Source: Lingula anatina (lineage: Eukaryota > Brachiopoda > Lingulata > Lingulida > Lingulidae). From it: a stretch of 26,495 bases of DNA. The notes under the pieces are model-generated. The model ran no database searches and was not told where the DNA came from. It was given only the letters and a program-made list of their open reading frames with translations. Made by a program: the position numbers and the translations under genes. Numbering within the stretch: position 1 is the first letter of the stretch; each line of letters starts with the position of its first letter. This document shows positions 10,189-21,300 of this stretch, in pieces. The stretch is taken from assembly GCF_001039355.2 (NCBI RefSeq), contig NW_019775827.1, forward strand, positions 173,613-200,107. Direction: 5' to 3'.

Positions 10189-12666
10189 AAGAGAGAAAGA
10201 CTAATTGAAAGATAATTTTTGAAACAAGTATTCACCTTACTACCTGTAGGATTTGGACTCCCATAGCCTATCATAGGAGTGATTGGGTGGAAAAATACAC
10301 ATTTTTAATTTACTTATTTTCTCATGAAAAATTTCAAAAAGTGCCAATGTATCCTCCATTATGCATACTACAAGATAAAAGTTATATATTCAAGTAAAAT
10401 AAGATTTATAAAATTTTTTAGGGGAGTCAAAATTTCATGTGGGGAGTCAGATTTTCATTATGAAATTTAGACCTGGAGAGTCAGATTTTCATGTACCGGC
10501 ACTTATGAAAATCACTCAAAATCACCCAGAAATGACCCGTCTCCGATTTTTTTCAAATGTGATGAAAATCAATCTACCACACCTGTCATTCATAAAAAAT
10601 GTGTAAACATGCACGGATCACTTCATTAAATGCCCCCAATTCCAGCTTTAAAGATGATCTAAACATAACCCCATAAAATGTGACGAAAATCAATCTACAA
10701 CACCTGTCATTCATAACAAATGTGGAAACGCGCCCGGATCACTTCATTAAAGCCCCCAATTTCAGTTTTAAAGATTGTCAAAAAAGGACACCTGAGAACA
10801 GGATTAGGAGAGAAGGGGGTTGGAGAGAGTTTTTGCTCTATTTCTTCCTTAATGACACAACCACTCTTCCAGTACTTTACCCTCACTACAAATGACCAAA
10901 CACACCTACCGGTCACTATAATGAAAAAAAAAATTTTCTTCCCTACCTGGCCAAAATTGAAGAAAACTGACAGTGCCGGTGTACCATGAAAATCTGACTT
11001 CCCCAAAATGTGACTCCCCAGTCAGATTTTCATTATGAAAATGTGACTCCCCAGTCAAATTTTCATAATGAAAATGTGACTCCCCCNNNNNNNNNNNNNN
11101 NNNNNNNNNNNNNNNNNNNNNNNNNNNNNNNNNNNNNNNNNNNNNNNNNNNNNNNNNNNNNNNNNNNNNNNNNNNNNNNNNNNNNNNNNNNNNNNNNNNN
11201 NNNNNNNNNNNNNNNNNNNNNNNNNNNNNNNNNNNNNNNNNNNNNNNNNNNNNNNNNNNNNNNNNNNNNNNNNNNNNNNNNNNNNNNNNNNNNNNNNNNN
11301 NNNNNNNNNNNNNNNNNNNNNNNNNNNNNNNNNNNNNNNNNNNNNNNNNNNNNNNNNNNNNNNNNNNNNNNNNNNNNNNNNNNNNNNNNNNNNNNNNNNN
11401 NNNNNNNNNNNNNNNNNNNNNNNNNNNNNNNNNNNNNNNNNNNNNNNNNNNNNNNNNNNNNNNNNNNNNNNNNNNNNNNNNNNNNNNNNNNNNNNNNNNN
11501 NNNNNNNNNNNNNNNNNNNNNNNNNNNNNNNNNNNNNNNNNNNNNNNNNNNNNNNNNNNNNNNNNNNNNNNNNNNNNNNNNNNNNNNNNNNNNNNNNNNN
11601 NNNNNNNNNNNNNNNNNNNNNNNNNNNNNNNNNNNNNNNNNNNNNNNNNNNNNNNNNNNNNNNNNNNNNNNNNNNNNNNNNNNNNNNNNNNNNNNNNNNN
11701 NNNNNNNNNNNNNNNNNNNNNNNNNNNNNNNNNNNNNNNNNNNNNNNNNNNNNNNNNNNNNNNNNNNNAAGAGAGAAAGACTAATTGAAAGATAATTTTT
11801 GAAACAAGTATTCACCTTACTACCTGTAGGATTTGGACTCCCATAGCCTATCATAGGAGTGATTGGGTGGAAAAATACACATTTTTAATTTACTTATTTT
11901 CTCATGAAAAATTTCAAAAAGTGCCAATGTATCCTCCATTATGCATACTACAAGATAAAAGTTATATATTCAAGTAAAATAAGATTTATAAAATTTTTTA
12001 GGGGAGTCAAAATTTCATGTGGGGAGTCAGATTTTCATTATGAAATTTAGACCTGGAGAGTCAGATTTTCATGTACCGGCACTTATGAAAATCACTCAAA
12101 ATCACCCAGAAATGACCCGTCTCCGATTTTTTTCAAATGTGATGAAAATCAATCTACCACACCTGTCATTCATAAAAAATGTGTAAACATGCACGGATCA
12201 CTTCATTAAATGCCCCCAATTCCAGCTTTAAAGATGATCTAAACATAACCCCATAAAATGTGACGAAAATCAATCTACAACACCTGTCATTCATAACAAA
12301 TGTGGAAACGCGCCCGGATCACTTCATTAAAGCCCCCAATTTCAGTTTTAAAGATTGTCAAAAAAGGACACCTGAGAACAGGATTAGGAGAGAAGGGGGT
12401 TGGAGAGAGTTTTTGCTCTATTTCTTCCTTAATGACACAACCACTCTTCCAGTACTTTACCCTCACTACAAATGACCAAACACACCTACCGGTCACTATA
12501 ATGAAAAAAAAAATTTTCTTCCCTACCTGGCCAAAATTGAAGAAAACTGACAGTGCCGGTGTACCATGAAAATCTGACTTCCCCAAAATGTGACTCCCCA
12601 GTCAGATTTTCATTATGAAAATGTGACTCCCCAGTCAAATTTTCATAATGAAAATGTGACTCCCCC
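10189..12666. other. Sequence gap (682 N) between identical 898-bp copies
   Basis: N runs from 11087 to 11768. As far as I can compare by eye, the 898 bases before it (10189-11086) equal the 898 bases after it (11769-12666), with a constant offset of 1580. The left copy ends and the right copy begins exactly at the gap. This is what unmerged overlapping contig ends look like. ORFs reading through the N run are meaningless. Confidence 0.85.
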
Positions 12667-13270
12667 CATGAAATTTTGACTCCCCTCAAAAAACTCTATA
12701 AATCTTATTTTACTTGAGTATATGACTTTTATATTGTGGTATGCATAATGGATAATACATTTGCACTTTTTGTTAGTTTGCAGGTGAACGTTTTAATGAG
12801 AAAATAAGAAAATTAAAAATGTGTATTTTATCACCCAGTGACTCCCCTATGAAAAAAGCTTTTTATTTGATATTTACATGGTGATCATTTCAACATTTGT
12901 CCCTTTAATATTCTTTATGAAGAATGTATTGGAAATGTTTGAAGTTTGGTGGTAAAATATTGGGTGCAAAAAATGAAAAAAATAATCATGAAAAATCTTT
13001 ATATTCATACCCATGGGATTTTGGACTCTCATGAAGAAAAGGCACCATTTTATTCAAGTCACCATACCATTGTTATTCACATGGTTTGCATTGTGACGTA
13101 TGTTTTGTTTGTACTTAAAAATTTGGTGGTGAAAATTTTGGTGAAACTTGATAATTTTTGAAACAAGTGTTCATCTTACTAACTGTAGGATTTGGACTCC
13201 CATGGCCTTTTCATAGGAGTCATTGGGTGAAAAAAATATTTTAATTTTCTTATTTCCTCATGAAAACTTT
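10214..13270. repeat. Mosaic foldback repeat with GGGGAGTCA boxes
   Basis: Sequence at about 10269-10450 (TTTAATTTACTTATTTTCTC, AAGTAAAATAAGATTTATA, GGGGAGTCAAAATTTCATG) returns as its reverse complement at about 12655-12860 and partly again in direct orientation at about 13150-13270. Near the inner ends, boxes of the type GGGGAGTCANATTTTCAT are repeated several times in both orientations. A 121-base tandem repeat lies inside (from 10555 and 10676). No transposase or reverse transcriptase was seen. It may be a foldback DNA transposon or a complex satellite. The region 9570-10210 before it shows nothing I recognise. Confidence 0.65.
10555..10797. repeat. 121-bp tandem duplication inside the foldback repeat
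   Basis: AAATGTGATGAAAATCAATC at 10555 recurs as AAATGTGACGAAAATCAATC at 10676. Both copies continue with CACCTGTCATTCATAA, a CGGATCACTTCATTAAA block and a CCCCCAATT block. Because of the assembly duplication the same pair is seen again 1580 bases further on. Confidence 0.85.
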
Positions 13271-13274
13271 CAAT

Positions 13275-13415
13275 GTAAGTGGCTTAGATGTCTGTCACAC
13301 CTACTGAAGTTGGGGTGTCAGAATCCTAAGCCACTTAAGCTGAAAGCAATTTAGTGAGAAACCCCTTGGAGGTGGATCGATCGTGTTAGATTGATCTAGG
13401 TATGGGAACTCAGTC
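13275..13415 (+). mobile_element. MITE fragment, diverged
   Basis: Matches the inner and right part of the element at 5189: GGCTTAGATGTCTGTCACAC, AGCAATTTAGTGAGAAACCC and the right end TATGGGAACTCAGTC, followed by TAA. The left terminal repeat is missing, and point changes are more frequent than in the other copies. Confidence 0.55.
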
Positions 13416-14208
13416 TAATGCTTGTTAGATATTTGACTTTCATCCTAATTAACTGTTGAATTAAAATTTGGTGTTGGCTATGCAGTTAAGCATAATGCAT
13501 TATTGCATCAGTATTGACAGCATCCTATTTTGTGCATTTTTAATTTTCTGCTTTTTATCTGTACATTTGACAGCTTTGCTGCCTTGTTTCTAGTAAGTTC
13601 AAGCTGTGGCCAAGCAGGATGAAAGCATGTATGGGACCATGAGGTTTTAAAGACTGAACCTTCATAAAAAAAATCCAAGCACTAAGCAGGTGAGATTATT
13701 TAATTACTAAAATTATTTCAAGAGTTGTAGAATGAAAGGCACTGAATATGCTTCCTACTTGTAGATAGTTTTATATGACCAGGGCTGTGCCAGTTCTATT
13801 AAATCAGCACTTCCTTTGTATACTTCTAAATCATGAAGATCTTGCTAGTATATTTACCACTTTGTAATAGGGTACAAGTATTCTTTTGTTACAATTGTTA
13901 ATGATAACATCCTCTGTAATTAGAACCGACTAGATGCACACCTTATTATGGTTGCAATTTCTATATGGGCAATTCTTGCTATTGTCTAAAACATTCTACC
14001 TGTGATTTAATTGTCTGACTGTTTTTATACCTGTAAAATTTACCTTGTTGGGTAAAATGGCATGTCCAGACAGGGGACATTATGAGCTATCTGAAACATA
14101 GACTATGATACTTGTAGAAAATTGTCTTGTTAAATTTTTGAATGATCACAGTGGGGAAATGTACAGTTAATATTTTTAACCTTTTCAGGTCTGTTGTGCC
14201 CAATAAAC

Positions 14209-14465
14209 ATGGCCTTTCTACTGCTTAAGTACCATTATAGAAAATCCAAGGTGAGGTTTTAATAAATTTATTTTAACTGAAAGGCATTTATACTTCCCAG
14301 TTGAAGATATATTGACATTAGCATGGATGTGCCAGATCTATTAATTTTCATGTTATTTTACTCTTTATCTTTCAGGCAGATGAAATGCCAGTAAATGCCA
14401 TACTTTCCAATGTGACTGTTCATGGAGAGATTGTAGTATGTAAACATATCCAGGATCATCAGTGA
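14209..14465 (+). CDS. Candidate two-exon small ORF, 43 codons
   Basis: Two plus-strand exons have good splice signals: ttttcag|GTCTGT at 14188/14189, TCCAAG|GTGAGG at 14250/14251, and tctttcag|GCAGAT at 14375/14376. Joined, they carry an ORF from an ATG in strong context (AACATGG, 14209) to TGA at 14463-14465. The parts are MAFLLLKYHYRKSK (exon at 14189-14250) and ADEMPVNAIL..HIQDHQ (from 14376). An upstream noncoding exon may end at 13688 (AAGCAG|GTGAGA). A plus-strand AATAAA follows at 14763. I do not recognise the product. It may be a small protein gene or a noncoding transcript; an ORF this short can occur by chance. Confidence 0.28.
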
Positions 14466-14762
14466 ACCTGCTTCTGTCACATCTATACACAGGTTGCCTT
14501 CTTCTTCTCCAGGCAGACAGAGTTTACTGTTATCACAAAGAGATATGGCATAGAATTTTAAATAGAAATATACTAATTAAATCCATCCATTGCAAATTAG
14601 ACTGCTGTCTGACATCAAATCCTTACATGTATTATACAGTTGTAATCTCCATCAAAATCCTATAATACTGCTACTTGTACTAGCAAATGAATGAGGTACA
14701 GGATTCAAATAATATCTATAATACCAAAAAAGGTATACACTTAACATGTTTTACCCTCTTTA

Positions 14763-14768
14763 AATAAA
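14763..14768 (+). terminator. Poly(A) signal for a plus-strand transcript
   Basis: AATAAA on the plus strand with T-rich sequence after it. It lies two bases from the minus-strand signals of CEP76, so two converging transcripts may end here; the plus-strand one would be the spliced candidate at 14189-14465. Confidence 0.35.
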
Positions 14769-14769
14769 G

Positions 14770-14785
14770 TTTATTTTCATTTATT
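14770..14785 (-). terminator. Poly(A) signals for CEP76
   Basis: Two AATAAA hexamers on the minus strand (14775..14770 and 14785..14780), about 420 bases past the CEP76 stop, would end its 3' UTR. The stretch between the stop and these signals has no other gene on this strand. Confidence 0.45.
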
Positions 14786-15204
14786 ATTATTATTATAAAT
14801 ATTCTTTTTTTCTGCAGTAGGTTAACCAACATCAATGGCTTTTTTTTAAATCATGCACTACACTTCTCTGTTAAACACCTAACACAGTTGTGCTTCAAAG
14901 GACTCTACTCCAAGTTTTCACACTGAGAGTTCCTTTTATGACCTTCACAAAAATTCCTCACTTTCTGATCATTTTAGGCAAAATCCATGGTGTAACGTAC
15001 CAGAACACGATAGATATGATCCTAAATGTTCAGTAATAATAACAGAAAGCACTAATAAACTCTTCTCTTGCAGTTTTTTGATAAAATTCCTCCATCTGAA
15101 AATTTTCACAAAATTCAGCAACTTCAAAAAATTTTCTTCTCTGAGTAAGAGTGAGGAAATCTATACCAAAGGAGAAGAAAAAAAAAATCCAATCCCTTAT
15201 AATG

Positions 15205-15343
15205 TTACAGCACAGACTTGTACTTGCAGGCAAACATCAGCCATGTTGCACAGGCTGACTCCGGGTAGGGAAAAACCCGCACGCGCACTGCCAGACGAAC
15301 ATGGTCTCCACGACACTGAATGATATCTTCACAAACTGGAGAT
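15205..15343 (-). CDS. CEP76: CEP76 exon 12, C-terminus (residues 616-660)
   Basis: Acceptor ttttcag|ATCTCC; stop TAA at 15207..15205. It encodes SPVCEDIIQCRGDHVRLAVR, VRVFPYPESACATWLMFACK and YKSVL, almost identical to the vertebrate end and rich in Cys. Confidence 0.97.
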
Positions 15344-18300
15344 CTGAAAAGTAAAATGAAGATAATTTCTGAAAAGATTTTTGCATCAAATACAAATTTG
15401 ATAATTTCAAAAAGAAAAAGAAAAACTAGGTTATAAAACATTTTTGTATTGCTGACTTTGTCCACTAAACATTGTCTTCCTAATATTTAATCACTCTGAT
15501 CAAAGCATTGCATGTATTTTTCAAACTACACAAGTAAGTTCAATGTAAGTGCAAGCATGTTTGCAAAGACAACAACTAAGCCAGTTTCAAAATCAACTAC
15601 AAACCATGATCAATTTAAAATTGCGAACCTTAAACAAGCAGCAAAGGCTCTCTTGGCGTTCCTGTGTATAAACTGTACTGGGTATCCTTTGAAAGTATGG
15701 CCATCAGGAACAGCCCGCCTCACTGCGTCCTGGAAGTCCTCATTGCCTGCTGGGACTCCTGGATGTGGAAATGTAAAGTTTTTTAATACTGCAACATTTA
15801 TATAAACCGAGGGTTTTTTCCAGCAAACTGTCCAGCCATCATTAGGACAGTCACCATCATCACCGGACAGTCTTTATTTTCAAAGATGGCTCGACAGCTT
15901 ATAGATTTTTTGGAAATATGACAGCTTTAGGCTTATTTGGACTCCCTGAAACTTTGTATGAAATTACAGCTGGTAATTTTGGATGGCCTGTACCCACAAT
16001 CCTGGGAGGCGCCTTGATATAAAATATACTCCAAGGGTGCATTCCCATAGATTTAGATCGATCCAGAGATTTAGATTTAAATCGACCTAACTTCCTGGGG
16101 GTTCACGCTAAATTGCAGTCAGCCGAGCGTGCACCATAGTTAATTACCCCCTTACAGCTTTTAGTAGGCGGGAAAGACGCTTAAGCCGGCTAAGCTGACA
16201 GTAATCTGGTGAGACTCCCCACAGGGAAAGATCGATCTACAATCTATGGGAATGGGGTCCAAGAAGGCCAATAAGCACTGGTATCAATATCATACAATAA
16301 GAACTTCGAATTCTCTTCTATCCCTTATTGAAGGTGTATATGAACCAAGCTTGGGTGGAGTGTGGATTCCTAGTAATACATTTAAGCTACTTCTACTATT
16401 ATAAGACTGAAATAAAGTCAACATGCCAAGGGATAAACTGAATGTATCACTCAATCAACCATAAAAGAGCTGCTCATTTCTTTAAATTTTTGTTCATTAA
16501 TTTGACCTACTTATCTGACCTACAGTGTACTTATCTTCCTTTCTAAGCCAGACCACCTGGCTGTTTTGAACATCTAATCAAAGATTCAAGTTATGATCTT
16601 AATGTCAAGTCACACATTTCAATTTACATATTTATTAATATTACTGAAGCTGATAACCTATGCAGCTTTTTAGACACCAATTATGTGTTCAAAACTACCC
16701 GACTTAGAAAGCAAGAAAAAGTAACACAGTACACCCATCTTAATTCTATGACCAAATAAATAAAACAGTTTTCATGTTTTAAGTTTACATTTTGATTGAC
16801 TTAAGTACTGCTTTTTTCCCCCCTTTTGACAAAAACGTAGTATGTTACTTATGAACTATACATTGGTACATTTTGTTTCTACATGGAAACCCACTTCAAA
16901 TATTTCACTACTTATTGCAGGAATCGCTTTTAATGCTTCAAGTGCCTTTCCTCCGTTCCTCTTGAATAAACTTTGTTTAAAAAAAGTTCAAATATAGTAA
17001 TATAGTATTTATTTATTAAGGTGACATGTGACATACAGTAGATATACAAATCATCTGGCATCGTGGGCCTACAAGTCCCCAAACTTTGAACATATATTAG
17101 AAACAAAACAAAAATAAACTATGATTAAGGTTGAAAGTTATATTAAGCAAACACTATAATTTATGGTACACTCAACTCTTGAGTCCTGAATAGAGCTGAC
17201 TGCCTTTAACTAAATATTACTATCCAGATCATTTTACCTGTCAGTCGTTCAGTTTCATAGGCAGCCAGTGCTGGTGTGAGGAGATAGCTCATCTGGTCGT
17301 CCCAGGACGTGTTAAGTCCTTGTTCCTATATACAACAATAGATGATAGTTAACATAGTATATAAAACTCAGTTCTGTATGAGAGTATTTAATTGGGCCTG
17401 GCTTTCGGGGGAAAAAAAGACAGCAATTCCTATAAATACTATAAATATAACATGCAGTTCTATCTGTCGTAATTCAATAAAGCCTTACTCCTCAATGTCA
17501 AAAGAGTGTTTAAATCAGTTTAACATGCAGTTCTATCTTAAGTATTACTAGTACACAAATAAAATTCCAAATATTTTGAAATGCAATTCAAAGAAGTAAG
17601 CTTAAGATTTACTCAGGTATTTTGTGTCAAAGTAACAACTCTAGTCGATAATAAATAATTGTGGTAAAAGTGCATGAGAAACCAGTACTGTGTGGAGTAT
17701 AAATTGAAGACATACCATATTGAAATGGAATGATTAGGCCTCAGGAATTCCAAAATGAAACATTTTGCTACCCTAACAGTTATGAATCATCTTATAATTC
17801 ATTCCTTCAAAAATCATCTTAAAATTCATTTTCTTAAAGAAATAACAACTTTGATTTTGGTAGATAATTGGATTTTCCTGGGGAAAATGTCAATTTTCCC
17901 ATACTTACCAATAGTTAATGAATCTATTCCGAAAATCCAAGTTTTTTTTTCTTAAAAGTTTGGTTCTATGTAATAATCTCTTAAGAGCAATCTGTGGAGG
18001 CACAGTNTTTGATTTTGGTAGATAATTGGATTTTCCTGGGGAAAATGTCAATTTTCCCATACTTACCAATAGTTAATGAATCTATTCCGAAAATCCAAGT
18101 TTTTTTTTCTTAAAAGTTTGGTTCTATGTAATAATCTCTTAAGAGCAATCTGTGGAGGCACAGTGGTCTGTTGGCAAATACAGATTTCAGAATACTTGTG
18201 ATAACTGCCTTATTGGTGGTAAAATAGAATTTATCATATTTCTACATAATATTTATTGTGAAATATGGACCTCATACAAAGAGATTTTATCCTTTAATCT

Positions 18301-21300
18301 ATGTACAAAAAAGAAAAAAAAGAATTGCACTGAGAGACATATAAGACATAGAGCGCATTCTGAACAGCAGATTACCAGATCCACAGATCAAATATGGCGA
18401 CCAACTAAAAAGCTTGCCCCTTAATATACCGATTTGACACTAAATACATTCCCTGCAGAGTTTACACAACAAGCATTCAAGTGGGTTGGTCACATTGATC
18501 TGTGTATCTGTTAGTCCGCTGTTCTGAATGCGCTCATAGATGTAACTGACCCTCCTATGTTCAGTGACCAGTGCCCTGAGTTCCAGTTCCAGGCTGTTGC
18601 TGACCATTCCAGGGTCCAGTGTGGAGGCACACAGGGGCGGCAGACCTGGCCAGGACGGCATGGCGCCCGCGCCACACAGGGACAAGATGGCGTCTTCAGA
18701 CATGCTCTTCCAGCGAGCCTCATTTTGGAGATCAAAGTGGCAAGTTTGGACAGAATCATTGGGCTGCAAGTATTGAAAGTACCTCAATTCAATGTATTAC
18801 TTATTAATATAATTTTAATGACTCTCCTCTCTTACTAGTGTACTGTGTAAACAACGTTATTTCTTTCTCTGGTTAGACTGTGGAAGCTTAATTTCTTTAG
18901 CTGAGACACACAAAACTGTGTCAAAATCAAGTAGCAGACGTTAATGAAACAACATGAATAAAAATAATATATAAAAAATATTTTCAAATTGTTACCTGAA
19001 GGCAGAAAATTTTACAGGGGAAATAAAGTTACAAAAGAAACCAAAAGACCAGTATCTGTTTTATTCAATCATTTTCCTGGACCCTATTTCCAAACAATAC
19101 AGGTCAATCCTGGATATAAAGCAGAGGGGACGGGAGGGGGGTAAGTGTCCCAATTTGCGCCACCCCCTCCCCCTGAATTCTGCCTTCTGTAATTCTTACC
19201 TGGCTATTGGCATAAAAACTCTGGTGGTTGAAGACAGCCCCCACTGTTTTATAAGGGTGTTGGACCTTGGGGGAGGTGCCAGGCAGGTCATCCGGGTTGG
19301 ACGGTCTGTGAATATACCTAGGAATATATCAACAAAATGTGAGGTATTTATAGATTCACATCCCCAGGGTTGGTACCTCATGTAATTTTTTTTTAAGAGA
19401 AATATTTTTAATTTTTAATTTTTTTTTCTGTCTATGCAAAGTCAAAGGACTACAATCCTAGCAGCCTTACAAAATTAGTACGTTTAATTTTTATTAAACA
19501 TACATCATTGACGAACAGTTCCAATTTTCTCTCCAGAAAAAGAGAAAATGCAATATAGTTTTTAAAACCAAGATAAGTCAATGCCCTAAACGTCAAACAT
19601 TTCAATATAACTTTTTCATTAATTAGCTGGCATCATCAAAGAATTTTGTAATCAACAGCATCCAGAGGTTAACTGATAGCCCAAAGAGTATTCCTGTGTC
19701 AGGGCAGATCCAGAGATATTTTCTGCTGGTCTTCCTAATTATCTTTGTTGATCCATCTTCCAATGTTGACCATCTTCTGTCAGTTATTATTATTTATTAA
19801 TTTTATTTATTTAATTACATTAATTATTTAATTAGATGCCTGTCACTGAAACTTGAAGAATTCTAATTGTCTTCCGTTTACCCCCATGTGCCCTGTGTAC
19901 ATACCTGTGTCCAGTCAAGCTTTCCCAGAAAGTGACCAGTCCATCTGTGTTAATGGTGACCACCCAGGCATGTGCTGCCCCCTTGGACTTGGTCCCCACA
20001 CAGACATAGGAGTCCAGGCCAAAGCCCATTAATAAGCTGCATAATAATACTGCATGGTCTTCACTGTCCTGAAATCATACGTACAGTACATATAAAAAAC
20101 CTTTTTTAAGGTGTCTTGATATTTCAAATACTGTCACAGAAATTGTCAAAGAGTTCAAAATATTTTCAGAAAATTCAAAATACATATGAAAGAAGCAATA
20201 CAAGAGATCATCATTGTGCTATGATATACCCATTCAGAGTAGCTAGCAAATATGTCCCATTGGCAGAATATTAAAAGAAAAAAAAAAAAACATATGAGTG
20301 AGCTGAGAGAATAAGTGACAATAAGCCTTCAAAGAGGTTGAAAAGGTGCCTTACAACTCACCAATAATTCTATCTCAAGGAAAACCAAAAGAATACTGAG
20401 TAGCTTAATGTGTCCTAACATTTTGTCTCTTAGACCCTGTTCCCACAGATTTTAGATCGATCTATCCCTGTGGGGAGTCTCACTAGATTACTGTCAGCTT
20501 AGCCGGCTTAAGCATCTGTCCCGCCTACTAAAAGCTGTAAGGGGGTAATTAACTACCATCTGCGCTCGGCTGACTGCAATTTAGCATGAACCCCAGGGAG
20601 TTAGGTCGATCCAGATGGATCGATCTAAATATCTGGGAATGCACTCTAACACAGGTTCACACAGTATTCTCAAAACAATATGCACACAGGGTAACTAATA
20701 TCTTGGCTTTCTTCTTCCCTAATGAAACCATAAAATATTTAAAAGGCACATTGGTTTCAGGAAAAGCCAGATATGTAATTACTCTGTGAATGCATCATTT
20801 TGAGTGTATTTCTTGTCTATACAAATGAAAAAAGGCAAAATGTCAAGACTCACTTACTAGTACCTACACAATCTTCTTCCCCTTCAGGCGTTCAACCCCT
20901 TGTATCAGTATATGTGGTATACACTCGAATCAGTATATGTGGTATAGTCTCGTATCAGTATATGTGGTATACACTTACAAGTATCAGTATATGTGGTATA
21001 CACTCGAATCAGTATATGTAGTATACATTTGAATTAGTACATGTGGTATACACTTGTATCGGTATATGTGGTAGACACTTACAAGTATGGTTATGTGTGG
21101 TATATACTTGTATCAGTATATGTGGTATACACTTGTATTGTTATGTGTGGTACACACTTGTATCAGTATATGTGGTATACACTTGTATCGGTATACGGGG
21201 TATACACTTACCCCTTTGTTTCTACACAGAAAAGTGTGCATATTAGCCCACTGCTCTGCCCTTTCTCCTCCACCCAACACAGGGACTTTCTCATAACCAA

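Noticed and set aside
10680-11006. ORFs of 71-99 codons on both strands, seen again 1580 bases on
   Set aside because: They lie in repeat sequence, overlap each other on opposite strands, resemble no family, and the second set is the duplicated assembly copy.
11010-11854. Long ORFs on both strands, over 260 codons
   Set aside because: They consist almost entirely of N; the length is an artefact of the gap.
15512-15805. 97-codon plus-strand ORF
   Set aside because: It is the antisense of CEP76 exon 11 and flanking intron.
18557-18838. Plus-strand ORFs of 62-93 codons around 18.6-18.8 kb
   Set aside because: They are antisense shadows of the GC-richer CEP76 exon 9.
20900-21211. CRISPR-like array of short repeats
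   Set aside because: Units follow each other directly without unique spacers, lengths vary, and the setting is an animal intron; it is a minisatellite.
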